A stretch of 49,450 nucleotides of DNA. Source: Gracilaria domingensis (taxonomy: Eukaryota; Rhodophyta; Florideophyceae; Gracilariales; Gracilariaceae). Below, piece by piece: positions 26,376 through 33,680 of this stretch (position 1 is the stretch's first letter; each line of letters opens with the position of its first letter). The stretch covers positions 1 through 49,450 of the forward strand of contig VCMS01000478.1 in NCBI GenBank assembly GCA_022539475.1, written 5' to 3'. Below the pieces are notes generated by a model. It had not been told where the DNA came from. It searched no databases and was given only the letters and a program-made list of their open reading frames with translations. Made by a program: the position numbers and the translations under genes.

Positions 26376-26819
26376 TCATTTCGTACTGGAATGAATGAAT
26401 GATAAACGCTTCGATATCTTTCTTATAGCCCAAGAACTCAATCGATATAAGCAGTGTTTGGCAATCACTGATAAATTAGTAATAAAGGGCCAGTAGTTTT
26501 CCACCTTCAAAATTTCATCAACACAGCTTAAGAGACATGCGGCCTCAGACCATACAGGGTTAGGATCAAGAACGATAGAGTCATGTTGCACACCCTCCAA
26601 AGAAGACATAACATCAGAAATGGAAGAGGCACGAAAGGGGTAGGAAACAATAACCAGAATGGCAATACCTGAAAAAAACGGACGCGATGATGATATTGAG
26701 TGATGAGAGGAGAGAAAAGAGCGAGGGAAGCGAGAGACACCAAGTTCATGACGTTCTGTCGAGATGTTGCGCGCGGGAAGTACAGACAACAAAACCTGAC
26801 GAAACATTACCGTACACAT
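26376..26819 (-). CDS. ORF C copy R1, fused to the upstream frame by a T7 tract
   Basis: Here the leader has seven T instead of six. The frame starting MCTVMFRQ therefore runs into the hydrophobic segment and the MSSLEGVQ frame as one 147-residue reading, without crossing the TGA. A later one-base loss (GTGTTTGGC for GTGTTTTGGC) then spoils the end of ORF C. Also Gly to Trp in PNPVGSE, from CCATACAGG. All other copies have T6. Both changes are homopolymer indels close to the gap and may be errors. Confidence 0.3.
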   Translation of the reverse strand: MCTVMFRQVLLSVLPARNISTERHELGVSRFPRSFLSSHHSISSSRPFFSGIAILVIVSYPFRASSISDVMSSLEGVQHDSIVLDPNPVWSEAACLLSCVDEILKVENYWPFITNLSVIAKHCLYRLSSWAIRKISKRLSFIHSSTK

Positions 26820-27083
26820 TCAGAGTACCGTAAATTTGTCGTCTGGCCATTCAAAAAACTACTCTCGATACATTTCTGCTACAAGTGATAACAAAACCGA
26901 AATCAAAAACTTCTGAATAAATTTAGCTGCCAAACCCACAGGCAGCCCGTTCAAGACAAGTCGACCGGCGCACCAAGCTGGCTGCCATGCTGCTGATGAG
27001 ATGTCTGCCAATCTGTTGCCAATCTTTGCCACTCTGGCAAAATACCAAAAGTAGCCCTGTAAGACGGGCGCTGTCAGACATGG

Positions 27084-27392
27084 CTAGCTTGCACACCCTC
27101 CAAAGAAGACATAACAGCAGAAAGAGAACAGGCACGAAAGGGATAGGAAAAAATAATTATAGTGGAAATAACTGAAAAGGCGGACGCGATGATGATATTG
27201 AGTGATAGCGGGGCAGAAAAGACCCAGGGAAGCGAGAGACAGTAACTTTATGGCGCCCTGTCGAAATGCTGCGCGCGGGAAGTACAGGTTTCTTTGAAGT
27301 GAGACAAAATGGCTCCAATTTCTCAAAGTTGCGAGCAAAATTACAACGACAACCACGACTACAACAACAATCACAACCATAAACATAAACAT
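27084..27392 (-). CDS. ORF F, copy R1
   Basis: Same 102-aa frame as in R2, with RQGAIK where R2 has QQGAIK. Confidence 0.28.
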   Translation of the reverse strand: MFMFMVVIVVVVVVVVVILLATLRNWSHFVSLQRNLYFPRAAFRQGAIKLLSLASLGLFCPAITQYHHRVRLFSYFHYNYFFLSLSCLFSFCCYVFFGGCAS

Positions 27393-27777
27393 AATTCTTC
27401 CTTTCTTGATGCCTATACGGGCTCCAATGTTTTTCCCAGTAGGTCTTAAAGCAATAAAGGAACCTTGTATTCAAGCGATCGTACACAGGTCCATCCAAAT
27501 TAGAATACTTCGAGAATTCAAGAAATATAATAATTTCACCCCCAGATTTCTCTTCCAACGTACATTTCTCTATTACTTCCTCATAGGCAGTCTTTAAGGG
27601 GTCTAATCCCGTTATGAAGTTCTGACTGCGGTTCTGAATGTACTGAGTCAATCGATCCAACTCCTCCAAAATATTAATTTCAGTCTCGCTGTTTCTAGAA
27701 GCCATGCGAATAACATAATAGTTCCTGGATATTGTCTTATAAGCATCCGTATAATCGCTTGAAATATCATTGGACAT
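27157..27777 (-). CDS. ORF A, copy R1
   Basis: Identical in length and predicted residues to the R2 copy, with YWEKHW at residues 113-118. It is the first intact ORF A right of the gap. Confidence 0.45.
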   Translation of the reverse strand: MSNDISSDYTDAYKTISRNYYVIRMASRNSETEINILEELDRLTQYIQNRSQNFITGLDPLKTAYEEVIEKCTLEEKSGGEIIIFLEFSKYSNLDGPVYDRLNTRFLYCFKTYWEKHWSPYRHQERKNYVYVYGCDCCCSRGCRCNFARNFEKLEPFCLTSKKPVLPARSISTGRHKVTVSRFPGSFLPRYHSISSSRPPFQLFPL

Positions 27778-28097
27778 GTTGAGAGTGTAGAAAGCGGTTA
27801 TCGTTGCAGAAAAAGGTTGAAAAGCGGGAAGGCAAGTTGATCGATGATAGTGAGATGAGACCCGGAAGACGGACACCACCGCAATGCAAACTGTCTGTCT
27901 CAATTTGACATTTTGTCCATGGCTGAATCCTGTTAACCATACACATCCAGCTTGCCACGTTACCACTGTGTGAACCTTATTTGATAAGGTTCCAATGACA
28001 AGAATCCCCGTTTGGATGGAAAGAGGGAATTAGAGGGGAGACGTGAGAACTGCAATGAAAACTTCACAAGCTTATTAGACGCTCTACGTGATGTATC

Positions 28098-28196
28098 TCA
28101 CACAATCACCAATATCACAGCAATCACGATAACTGCATTGTTATGCCCTGATCTAAACTTCGTTGGTTCTAGTTCTAATGTTATCCATGAACTCAT
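28098..28196 (-). CDS. ORF E, 32-aa single-helix peptide, same frame as C and D (copy R2)
   Basis: Starts at an ATG four codons after the double TAA of ORF D and reads MSSWITLELEPTKF. A 12-residue hydrophobic run AVIVIAVILVIV follows, and then TGA. Beyond the TGA the same frame stays open for 45 codons to TAA at 27960-27962, beginning with a basic segment DTSRRASNKLVK. A hydrophobic helix followed directly by positive residues is typical of a small membrane protein, so the TGA position is suspicious. Equivalent ATGs lie at 30290-30292, 32386-32388 and 47527-47529. Confidence 0.3.
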   Translation of the reverse strand: MSSWITLELEPTKFRSGHNNAVIVIAVILVIV

Positions 28197-28208
28197 TATA
28201 ATTCTTTA

Positions 28209-28412
28209 TTAATTCCATAACCTCACGCGCCAAAAATTAAGTATTGCCGAAATAACTGCTGCAAAAACAATGATACCTTTGATCCCGCTTAGAAGCAAAG
28301 CATCAACGCTTTCAATAACTTCGTTTATGCCCCACTTGATTTTAGCGTAATTAATCGTTTTCTTGTTTATCACCTTGTTTAATAGTGGCAATAGTAAAGT
28401 AGAACTCCTCAT
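28209..28412 (-). CDS. ORF D, 67-aa putative tail-anchored membrane protein (copy R2)
   Basis: Begins MRSSTLLLPLL, continues with a basic stretch (NKVINKKTINYAKIKWG, residues 12-28), an acidic helix (EVIESVDALL) and one membrane-like helix at about residues 44-61 (GIIVFAAVISAILNFW). It ends RVRLWN and two consecutive TAA codons. It is in the same frame as ORF C and separated from it only by TGA and five codons. C and D could therefore be one protein if the TGA is read through or recoded, or a gene broken by a nonsense change. The ATG used here is the first one after the TGA. Confidence 0.4.
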   Translation of the reverse strand: MRSSTLLLPLLNKVINKKTINYAKIKWGINEVIESVDALLLSGIKGIIVFAAVISAILNFWRVRLWN

Positions 28413-28427
28413 GAAAGTGACTGCATA

Positions 28428-28706
28428 TCATGATGGCATTCTTGATTGCTCCATATAAACCTCGCTATACTTCATTTCGTACTGGAATGAATGAATGATA
28501 AACGCTTCGATATCTTTCTTATAGCCCAAGAACTCAATCGATATAAGCAGTGTTTTGGCAATCACTGATAAATTAGTAATAAAGGGCCAGTAGTTTTCCA
28601 CCTTCAAAATTTCATCAACACAGCTTAAGAGACATGCGGCCTCAGACCCTACAGGGTTAGGATCAAGAACGATAGAGTCATGTTGCACACCCTCCAAAGA
28701 AGACAT
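28428..28706 (-). CDS. ORF C, 92-aa uncharacterised protein (copy R2)
   Basis: Starts at an ATG in the second leader duplicate and reads MSSLEGVQHDSIVLDP. The composition is that of a soluble helical protein, with alternating acidic, basic and hydrophobic residues, ENYWPF near 40-45 and GYKKDIEAF near 65-73. It ends MPS followed by TGA. Upstream, the same frame continues without TAA or TAG to an ATG at 28944-28946 (MARRQIYG), interrupted only by TGA at 28842-28844. Between them lies a hydrophobic stretch NIIIASVFSGIAILVIV. Downstream, ORF D follows in the same frame after the TGA. I do not recognise the family. Confidence 0.42.
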   Translation of the reverse strand: MSSLEGVQHDSIVLDPNPVGSEAACLLSCVDEILKVENYWPFITNLSVIAKTLLISIEFLGYKKDIEAFIIHSFQYEMKYSEVYMEQSRMPS

Positions 28707-28880
28707 AACATCAGAAATGGAAGAGGCACGAAAGGGGTAGGAAACAATAACCAGAATGGCAATACCTGAAAAAACGGACGCGATGATGATATTGAGTGAT
28801 GAGAGGAGAGAAAAGAGCGAGGGAAGCGAGAGACACCAAGTTCATGACGTTCTGTCGAGATGTTGCGCGCGGGAAGTACA
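28683..28880 (-). repeat. Intra-unit duplicate, copy 2 (198 bp)
   Basis: Second member of the pair, directly upstream of ORF C, so the MSSLEGVQ start is shared between the two positions. It contains CGTCCGTTTTTTCAG, which looks like a polypyrimidine tract plus 3' splice acceptor. Conservation is strongest in the CAATATCATCATCGCG block and the last 35 nt. Confidence 0.85.
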
Positions 28881-29018
28881 GACAACAAAACCTGACGAAA
28901 CATTACCGTACACATTCAGAGTACCGTAAATTTGTCGTCTGGCCATTCAAAAAACTACTCTCGATACATTTCTGCTACAAGTGATAACAAAACCGAAACC
29001 AAAAACTCCTGAATAAAT

Positions 29019-29177
29019 TTAGCTGCCAAACCCACAGGCAGCCCGTCCAAGACAAGTCGACCGGCGCACCAAGCTGGCTGCCATGCTGCTGATGAGATGT
29101 CTGCCAATCTGTTGCCAATCTTTGCCACTCTGGCAAAATACCAAAAGTAGCCCTGTAAGACGGGCGCTGTCAGACAT
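29019..29177 (-). CDS. ORF B, small 52-aa frame (copy R2)
   Basis: An ATG-started frame (MSDSARLTGLLLVFC...) in the same frame as ORF A, after A's TAA, ending in TAA. It is mildly amphipathic, with many Ser, Arg and Leu. Equivalent copies end at 26923, 31115, 33211, 46257 and 48352. Copies R2 and R4 have Gly where the others have Glu in CLERAACG. The overlapping frame that shares the MSSLEGVQ start with ORF C (ATG at 29206-29208) is cut by TGA after 12 codons and would otherwise stay open for about 77 codons. I cannot tell which, if either, is real. Confidence 0.2.
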   Translation of the reverse strand: MSDSARLTGLLLVFCQSGKDWQQIGRHLISSMAASLVRRSTCLGRAACGFGS

Positions 29178-29179
29178 GG

Positions 29180-29488
29180 CTAGCTTGCACACCCTCCAAA
29201 GAAGACATAACAGCAGAAAGAGAACAGGCACGAAAGGGATAGGAAAAAATAATTATAGTGGAAATAACTGAAAAGGCGGACGCGATGATGATATTGAGTG
29301 ATAGCGGGGCAGAAAAGACCCAGGGAAGCGAGAGACAGTAACTTTATGGCGCCCTGTTGAAATGCTGCGCGCGGGAAGTACAGGTTTCTTTGAAGTGAGA
29401 CAAAATGGCTCCAATTTCTCAAAGTTGCGAGCAAAATTACAACGACAACCACGACTACAACAACAATCACAACCATAAACATAAACAT
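29180..29488 (-). CDS. ORF F, 102-aa putative membrane protein overlapping ORF A (copy R2)
   Basis: An alternative frame over the 3' third of ORF A. It starts MFMFMVVIVVVVVVVVV, an almost pure valine/isoleucine helix of about 22 residues ending VVILLATLRNW. A basic segment (residues 33-50) and a second hydrophobic, aromatic and Cys-rich half follow, with YFHYNYFFLSLSCLF near 74-88. It ends in TAG just after the shared GGCAS segment. In the ORF A frame the same bases give the Cys cluster. Both cannot easily be under independent constraint, so one is probably a by-product of the GTT/GTC-rich tract. A membrane helix of this quality by chance is uncommon but not impossible in T- and G-rich DNA. 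Confidence 0.3.
   Translation of the reverse strand: MFMFMVVIVVVVVVVVVILLATLRNWSHFVSLQRNLYFPRAAFQQGAIKLLSLASLGLFCPAITQYHHRVRLFSYFHYNYFFLSLSCLFSFCCYVFFGGCAS
29185..29382 (-). repeat. Intra-unit duplicate, copy 1 (198 bp)
   Basis: Runs from TGTACTTCCCGCGCGCA to the codons for MSSLEGVQ. By hand alignment with copy 2 at 28683-28880 it has the same length, no gaps, and about 31 differences (roughly 84% identity). The sense strand is pyrimidine-rich and ends with TTTTCAG about 80 nt before the ATG. It overlaps the 3' ends of ORFs A and F. Every clean unit has the pair. Confidence 0.85.
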
Positions 29489-29873
29489 AATTCTTCCTTT
29501 CTTGATGCCTATACGGGCTCCAATGTTTTTCCCAGTAGGTCTTAAAGCAATAAAGGAACCTTGTATTCAAGCGATCGTACACAGGTCCATCCAAATTAGA
29601 ATACTTCGAGAATTCAAGAAATATAATAATTTCACCCCCAGATTTCTCTTCCAACGTACATTTCTCTATTACTTCCTCATAGGCAGTCTTTAAGGGGTCT
29701 AATCCCGTTATGAAGTTCTGACTGCGGTTCTGAATGTACTGAGTCAATCGATCCAACTCCTCCAAAATATTAATTTCAGTCTCGCTGTTTCTAGAAGCCA
29801 TGCGAATAACATAATAGTTCCTGGATATTGTCTTATAAGCATCCGTATAATCGCTTGAAATATCATTGGACAT
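29253..29873 (-). CDS. ORF A, 206-aa uncharacterised protein (copy R2)
   Basis: I do not recognise this protein. It starts at an ATG that follows about 90 nt of pyrimidine-rich leader. The frame stays open for 63 codons upstream from a GTG, but those residues are the leader read through, so I prefer the ATG. Residues 1-115 are hydrophilic, rich in Glu, Asp, Asn and Tyr, with a helical-looking ETEINILEELDRL at 31-43. Residues 114-123 are aromatic and basic (WEKHWSPYRH). A Cys cluster follows at 135-145 (C135, C137, C138, C139, C143, C145). The tail from about residue 165 comes from the first copy of the duplicated leader and is rich in Ser, Arg and Pro, ending in TAA. No signal peptide or membrane segment is evident in this frame. 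ORF F overlaps it from about codon 129. The regular, charged composition suggests real coding history, at least for residues 1-160, but splicing or a frameshift into ORF F cannot be excluded. Confidence 0.45.
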   Translation of the reverse strand: MSNDISSDYTDAYKTISRNYYVIRMASRNSETEINILEELDRLTQYIQNRSQNFITGLDPLKTAYEEVIEKCTLEEKSGGEIIIFLEFSKYSNLDGPVYDRLNTRFLYCFKTYWEKHWSPYRHQERKNYVYVYGCDCCCSRGCRCNFARNFEKLEPFCLTSKKPVLPARSISTGRHKVTVSRFPGSFLPRYHSISSSRPPFQLFPL

Positions 29874-29975
29874 GTTGAGAGTGTAGAAAGCGGTTATCGT
29901 TGCAGAAAAAGGTTGAAAAGCGGGAAGGCAAGTTGATCGATGATAGTGAGATGAGACCCGGAAGACGGACACCAC
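29874..29975 (-). promoter_or_regulatory. Pyrimidine-rich leader upstream of ORF A
   Basis: The sense strand just upstream of the ORF A ATG is dominated by C and T (for example GCCTTCCCGCTTTTCAACC) for about 90 nt, ending CTACACTCTCAACATG. CT-rich leaders next to start codons are known from fungal and oomycete promoters, and polypyrimidine plus AG also marks splice acceptors. No TATA box or other defined element was recognised. The same leader precedes every clean ORF A copy. Confidence 0.35.
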
Positions 29976-30193
29976 CGCAATGCAAACTGTCTGTCTCAAT
30001 TTGACATTTTGTCCATGGCTGAATCCTGTTAACCATACACATCCAGCTTGCCACGTTACCACTGTGTGAACCTTATTTGATAAGGTTCCAATGACAAGAA
30101 TCCCCGTTTGGATGGAAAGAGGGAATTAGAGGGGAGACGTGAGAACTGCAATGAAAACTTCACAAGCTTATTAGACGCTCTACGTGATGTATC

Positions 30194-30292
30194 TCACACA
30201 ATCACCAATATCACAGCAATCACGATAACTGCATTGTTATGCCCTGATCTAAACTTCGTTGGTTCTAGTTCTAATGTTATCCATGAACTCAT
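30194..30292 (-). CDS. ORF E, copy R3
   Basis: Identical to the R2 copy. The post-TGA frame stays open to TAA at 30056. Confidence 0.3.
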   Translation of the reverse strand: MSSWITLELEPTKFRSGHNNAVIVIAVILVIV

Positions 30293-30304
30293 TATAATTC
30301 TTTA

Positions 30305-30508
30305 TTAATTCCATAACCTCACGCGCCAAAAATTAAGTATTGCCGAAATAACTGCTGCAAAAACAATGATACCTTTGATCCCGCTTAGAAGCAAAGCATC
30401 AACGCTTTCAATAACTTCGTTTATGCCCCACTTGATTTTAGCGTAATTAATCGTTTTCTTGTTTATCACCTTGTTTAATAGTGGCAATAGTAAAGTAGAA
30501 CTCCTCAT
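30305..30508 (-). CDS. ORF D, copy R3
   Basis: Identical to the R2 copy. Confidence 0.4.
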   Translation of the reverse strand: MRSSTLLLPLLNKVINKKTINYAKIKWGINEVIESVDALLLSGIKGIIVFAAVISAILNFWRVRLWN

Positions 30509-30523
30509 GAAAGTGACTGCATA

Positions 30524-30802
30524 TCATGATGGCATTCTTGATTGCTCCATATAAACCTCGCTATACTTCATTTCGTACTGGAATGAATGAATGATAAACG
30601 CTTCGATATCTTTCTTATAGCCCAAGAACTCAATCGATATAAGCAGTGTTTTGGCAATCACTGATAAATTAGTAATAAAGGGCCAGTAGTTTTCCACCTT
30701 CAAAATTTCATCAACACAGCTTAAGAGACATGCGGCCTCAGACCCTACAGGGTTAGGATCAAGAACGATAGAGTCATGTTGCACACCCTCCAAAGAAGAC
30801 AT
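30524..30802 (-). CDS. ORF C, copy R3
   Basis: Residue-identical to the R2 copy, including the terminal TGA. Confidence 0.42.
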   Translation of the reverse strand: MSSLEGVQHDSIVLDPNPVGSEAACLLSCVDEILKVENYWPFITNLSVIAKTLLISIEFLGYKKDIEAFIIHSFQYEMKYSEVYMEQSRMPS

Positions 30803-31275
30803 AACATCAGAAATGGAAGAGGCACGAAAGGGGTAGGAAACAATAACCAGAATGGCAATACCTGAAAAAACGGACGCGATGATGATATTGAGTGATGAGA
30901 GGAGAGAAAAGAGCGAGGGAAGCGAGAGACACCAAGTTCATGACGTTCTGTCGAGATGTTGCGCGCGGGAAGTACAGACAACAAAACCTGACGAAACATT
31001 ACCGTACACATTCAGAGTACCGTAAATTTGTCGTCTGGCCATTCAAAAAACTACTCTCGATACATTTCTGCTACAAGTGATAACAAAACCGAAACCAAAA
31101 ACTCCTGAATAAATTTAGCTGCCAAACCCACAGGCAGCCCGTTCAAGACAAGTCGACCGGCGCACCAAGCTGGCTGCCATGCTGCTGATGAGATGTCTGC
31201 CAATCTGTTGCCAATCTTTGCCACTCTGGCAAAATACCAAAAGTAGCCCTGTAAGACGGGCGCTGTCAGACATGG

Positions 31276-31584
31276 CTAGCTTGCACACCCTCCAAAGAAG
31301 ACATAACAGCAGAAAGAGAACAGGCACGAAAGGGATAGGAAAAAATAATTATAGTGGAAATAACTGAAAAGGCGGACGCGATGATGATATTGAGTGATAG
31401 CGGGGCAGAAAAGACCCAGGGAAGCGAGAGACAGTAACTTTATGGCGCCCTGTCGAAATGCTGCGTGCGGGAAGTACAGGTTTCTTTGAAGTGAGACAAA
31501 ATGGCTCCAATTTCTCAAAGTTGCGAGCAAAATTACAACGACAACCACGACTACAACAACAATCACAACCATAAACATAAACAT
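31276..31584 (-). CDS. ORF F, copy R3
   Basis: Same frame. The CTGCGTGCGGG variant changes FPRAAF to FPHAAF. Confidence 0.28.
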   Translation of the reverse strand: MFMFMVVIVVVVVVVVVILLATLRNWSHFVSLQRNLYFPHAAFRQGAIKLLSLASLGLFCPAITQYHHRVRLFSYFHYNYFFLSLSCLFSFCCYVFFGGCAS

Positions 31585-31969
31585 AATTCTTCCTTTCTTG
31601 ATGCCTATACGGGCTCCAATGGTTTTCCCAGTAGGTCTTAAAGCAATAAAGGAACCTTGTATTCAAGCGATCGTACACAGGTCCATCCAAATTAGAATAC
31701 TTCGAGAATTCAAGAAATATAATAATTTCACCCCCAGATTTCTCTTCCAACGTACATTTCTCTATTACTTCCTCATAGGCAGTCTTTAAGGGGTCTAATC
31801 CCGTTATGAAGTTCTGACTGCGGTTCTGAATGTACTGAGTCAATCGATCCAACTCCTCCAAAATATTAATTTCAGTCTCGCTGTTTCTAGAAGCCATGCG
31901 AATAACATAATAGTTCCTGGATATTGTCTTATAAGCATCCGTATAATCGCTTGAAATATCATTGGACAT
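31349..31969 (-). CDS. ORF A, copy R3
   Basis: Same 206-aa frame with Lys to Asn in the WEKHW motif (WENHW). The silent or near-silent CTGCGTGCGGG variant lies in its 3' tail. Confidence 0.45.
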   Translation of the reverse strand: MSNDISSDYTDAYKTISRNYYVIRMASRNSETEINILEELDRLTQYIQNRSQNFITGLDPLKTAYEEVIEKCTLEEKSGGEIIIFLEFSKYSNLDGPVYDRLNTRFLYCFKTYWENHWSPYRHQERKNYVYVYGCDCCCSRGCRCNFARNFEKLEPFCLTSKKPVLPARSISTGRHKVTVSRFPGSFLPRYHSISSSRPPFQLFPL

Positions 31970-32289
31970 GTTGAGAGTGTAGAAAGCGGTTATCGTTGCA
32001 GAAAAAGGTTGAAAAGCGGGAAGGCAAGTTGATCGATGATAGTGAGATGAGACCCGGAAGACGGACACCACCGCAATGCAAACTGTCTGTCTCAATTTGA
32101 CATTTTGTCCATGGCTGAATCCTGTTAACCATACACATCCAGCTTGCCACGTTACCACTGTGTGAACCTTATTTGATAAGGTTCCAATGACAAGAATCCC
32201 CGTTTGGATGGAAAGAGGGAATTAGAGGGGAGACGTGAGAACTGCAATGAAAACTTCACAAGCTTATTAGACGCTCTACGTGATGTATC

Positions 32290-32388
32290 TCACACAATCA
32301 CCAATATCACAGCAATCACGATAACTGCATTGTTATGCCCTGATCTAAACTTCGTTGGTTCTAGTTCTAATGTTATCCATGAACTCAT
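32290..32388 (-). CDS. ORF E, copy R4
   Basis: Identical to the R2 copy. The post-TGA frame stays open to TAA at 32152. Confidence 0.3.
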   Translation of the reverse strand: MSSWITLELEPTKFRSGHNNAVIVIAVILVIV

Positions 32389-32400
32389 TATAATTCTTTA

Positions 32401-32604
32401 TTAATTCCATAACCTCACGCGCCAAAAATTAAGTATTGCCGAAATAACTGCTGCAAAAACAATGATACCTTTGATCCCGCTTAGAAGCAAAGCATCAACG
32501 CTTTCAATAACTTCGTTTATGCCCCACTTGATTTTAGCGTAATTAATCGTTTTCTTGTTTATCACCTTGTTTAATAGTGGCAATAGTAAAGTAGAACTCC
32601 TCAT
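32401..32604 (-). CDS. ORF D, copy R4
   Basis: Identical to the R2 copy. Confidence 0.4.
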   Translation of the reverse strand: MRSSTLLLPLLNKVINKKTINYAKIKWGINEVIESVDALLLSGIKGIIVFAAVISAILNFWRVRLWN

Positions 32605-32619
32605 GAAAGTGACTGCATA

Positions 32620-32898
32620 TCATGATGGCATTCTTGATTGCTCCATATAAACCTCGCTATACTTCATTTCGTACTGGAATGAATGAATGATAAACGCTTC
32701 GATATCTTTCTTATAGCCCAAGAACTCAATCGATATAAGCAGTGTTTTGGCAATCACTGATAAATTAGTAATAAAGGGCCAGTAGTTTTCCACCTTCAAA
32801 ATTTCATCAACACAGCTTAAGAGACATGCGGCCTCAGACCCTACAGGGTTAGGATCAAGAACGATAGAGTCATGTTGCACACCCTCCAAAGAAGACAT
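32620..32898 (-). CDS. ORF C, copy R4
   Basis: Residue-identical to the R2 copy, including the terminal TGA. Confidence 0.42.
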   Translation of the reverse strand: MSSLEGVQHDSIVLDPNPVGSEAACLLSCVDEILKVENYWPFITNLSVIAKTLLISIEFLGYKKDIEAFIIHSFQYEMKYSEVYMEQSRMPS

Positions 32899-33371
32899 AA
32901 CATCAGAAATGGAAGAGGCACGAAAGGGGTAGGAAACAATAACCAGAATGGCAATACCTGAAAAAACGGACGCGATGATGATATTGAGTGATGAGAGGAG
33001 AGAAAAGAGCGAGGGAAGCGAGAGACACCAAGTTCATGACGTTCTGTCGAGATGTTGCGCGCGGGAAGTACAGACAACAAAACCTGACGAAACATTACCG
33101 TACACATTCAGAGTACCGTAAATTTGTCGTCTGGCCATTCAAAAAACTACTCTCGATACATTTCTGCTACAAGTGATAACAAAACCGAAACCAAAAACTC
33201 CTGAATAAATTTAGCTGCCAAACCCACAGGCAGCCCGTCCAAGACAAGTCGACCGGCGCACCAAGCTGGCTGCCATGCTGCTGATGAGATGTCTGCCAAT
33301 CTGTTGCCAATCTTTGCCACTCTGGCAAAATACCAAAAGTAGCCCTGTAAGACGGGCGCTGTCAGACATGG

Positions 33372-33680
33372 CTAGCTTGCACACCCTCCAAAGAAGACAT
33401 AACAGCAGAAAGAGAACAGGCACGAAAGGGATAGGAAAAAATAATTATAGTGGAAATAACTGAAAAGGCGGACGCGATGATGATATTGAGTGATAGCGGG
33501 GCAGAAAAGACCCAGGGAAGCGAGAGACAGTAACTTTATGGCGCCCTGTCGAAATGCTGCGTGCGGGAAGTACAGGTTTCTTTGAAGTGAGACAAAATGG
33601 CTCCAATTTCTCAAAGTTGCGAGCAAAATTACAACGACAACCACGACTACAACAACAATCACAACCATAAACATAAACAT
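33372..33680 (-). CDS. ORF F, copy R4
   Basis: Same as the R3 copy, with FPHAAF. Confidence 0.28.
   Translation of the reverse strand: MFMFMVVIVVVVVVVVVILLATLRNWSHFVSLQRNLYFPHAAFRQGAIKLLSLASLGLFCPAITQYHHRVRLFSYFHYNYFFLSLSCLFSFCCYVFFGGCAS

Larger units (their letters stand above)
26133..27777 (-). repeat. Unit copy R1, truncated by the gap
   Basis: First copy on the - strand. It has a few small differences from R2-R4: an extra C in GCCCGAAATAAC, an extra T at 26229, an extra G in GACTGGCATATC, T7 instead of T6 in the ORF C leader, and T3 instead of T4 near 26458. It looks partly polished, and several of these are probably residual errors. Confidence 0.9.
27778..29873 (-). repeat. Unit copy R2, 2,096 bp
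   Basis: Full clean unit, counted from one ORF A start to the next. The sense strand is the window's minus strand. Order in transcription direction: ORF A, overlapping ORF F, first leader duplicate, ORF B, second leader duplicate, ORF C, ORF D, ORF E, then the pyrimidine-rich leader of the next ORF A. GC content is visibly lower than in the retrotransposon. Private variants here are a T instead of C in CCCTGTTGAAATG and C in GCCCGTCCAAG. Confidence 0.95.
29874..31969 (-). repeat. Unit copy R3, 2,096 bp
   Basis: Identical in length to R2. Variants: GCCCGTTCAAG, CTGCGTGCGGG instead of CTGCGCGCGGG, and CAATGGTTTTCCC instead of CAATGTTTTTCCC. The last changes Lys to Asn in ORF A. Confidence 0.95.

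Noticed and set aside
28012..28984. Small plus-strand frames in the right-hand array (66, 62 and 63 aa types)
   Set aside because: They lie antisense to ORFs A-F, lack leaders or motifs, and recur only because the unit repeats.
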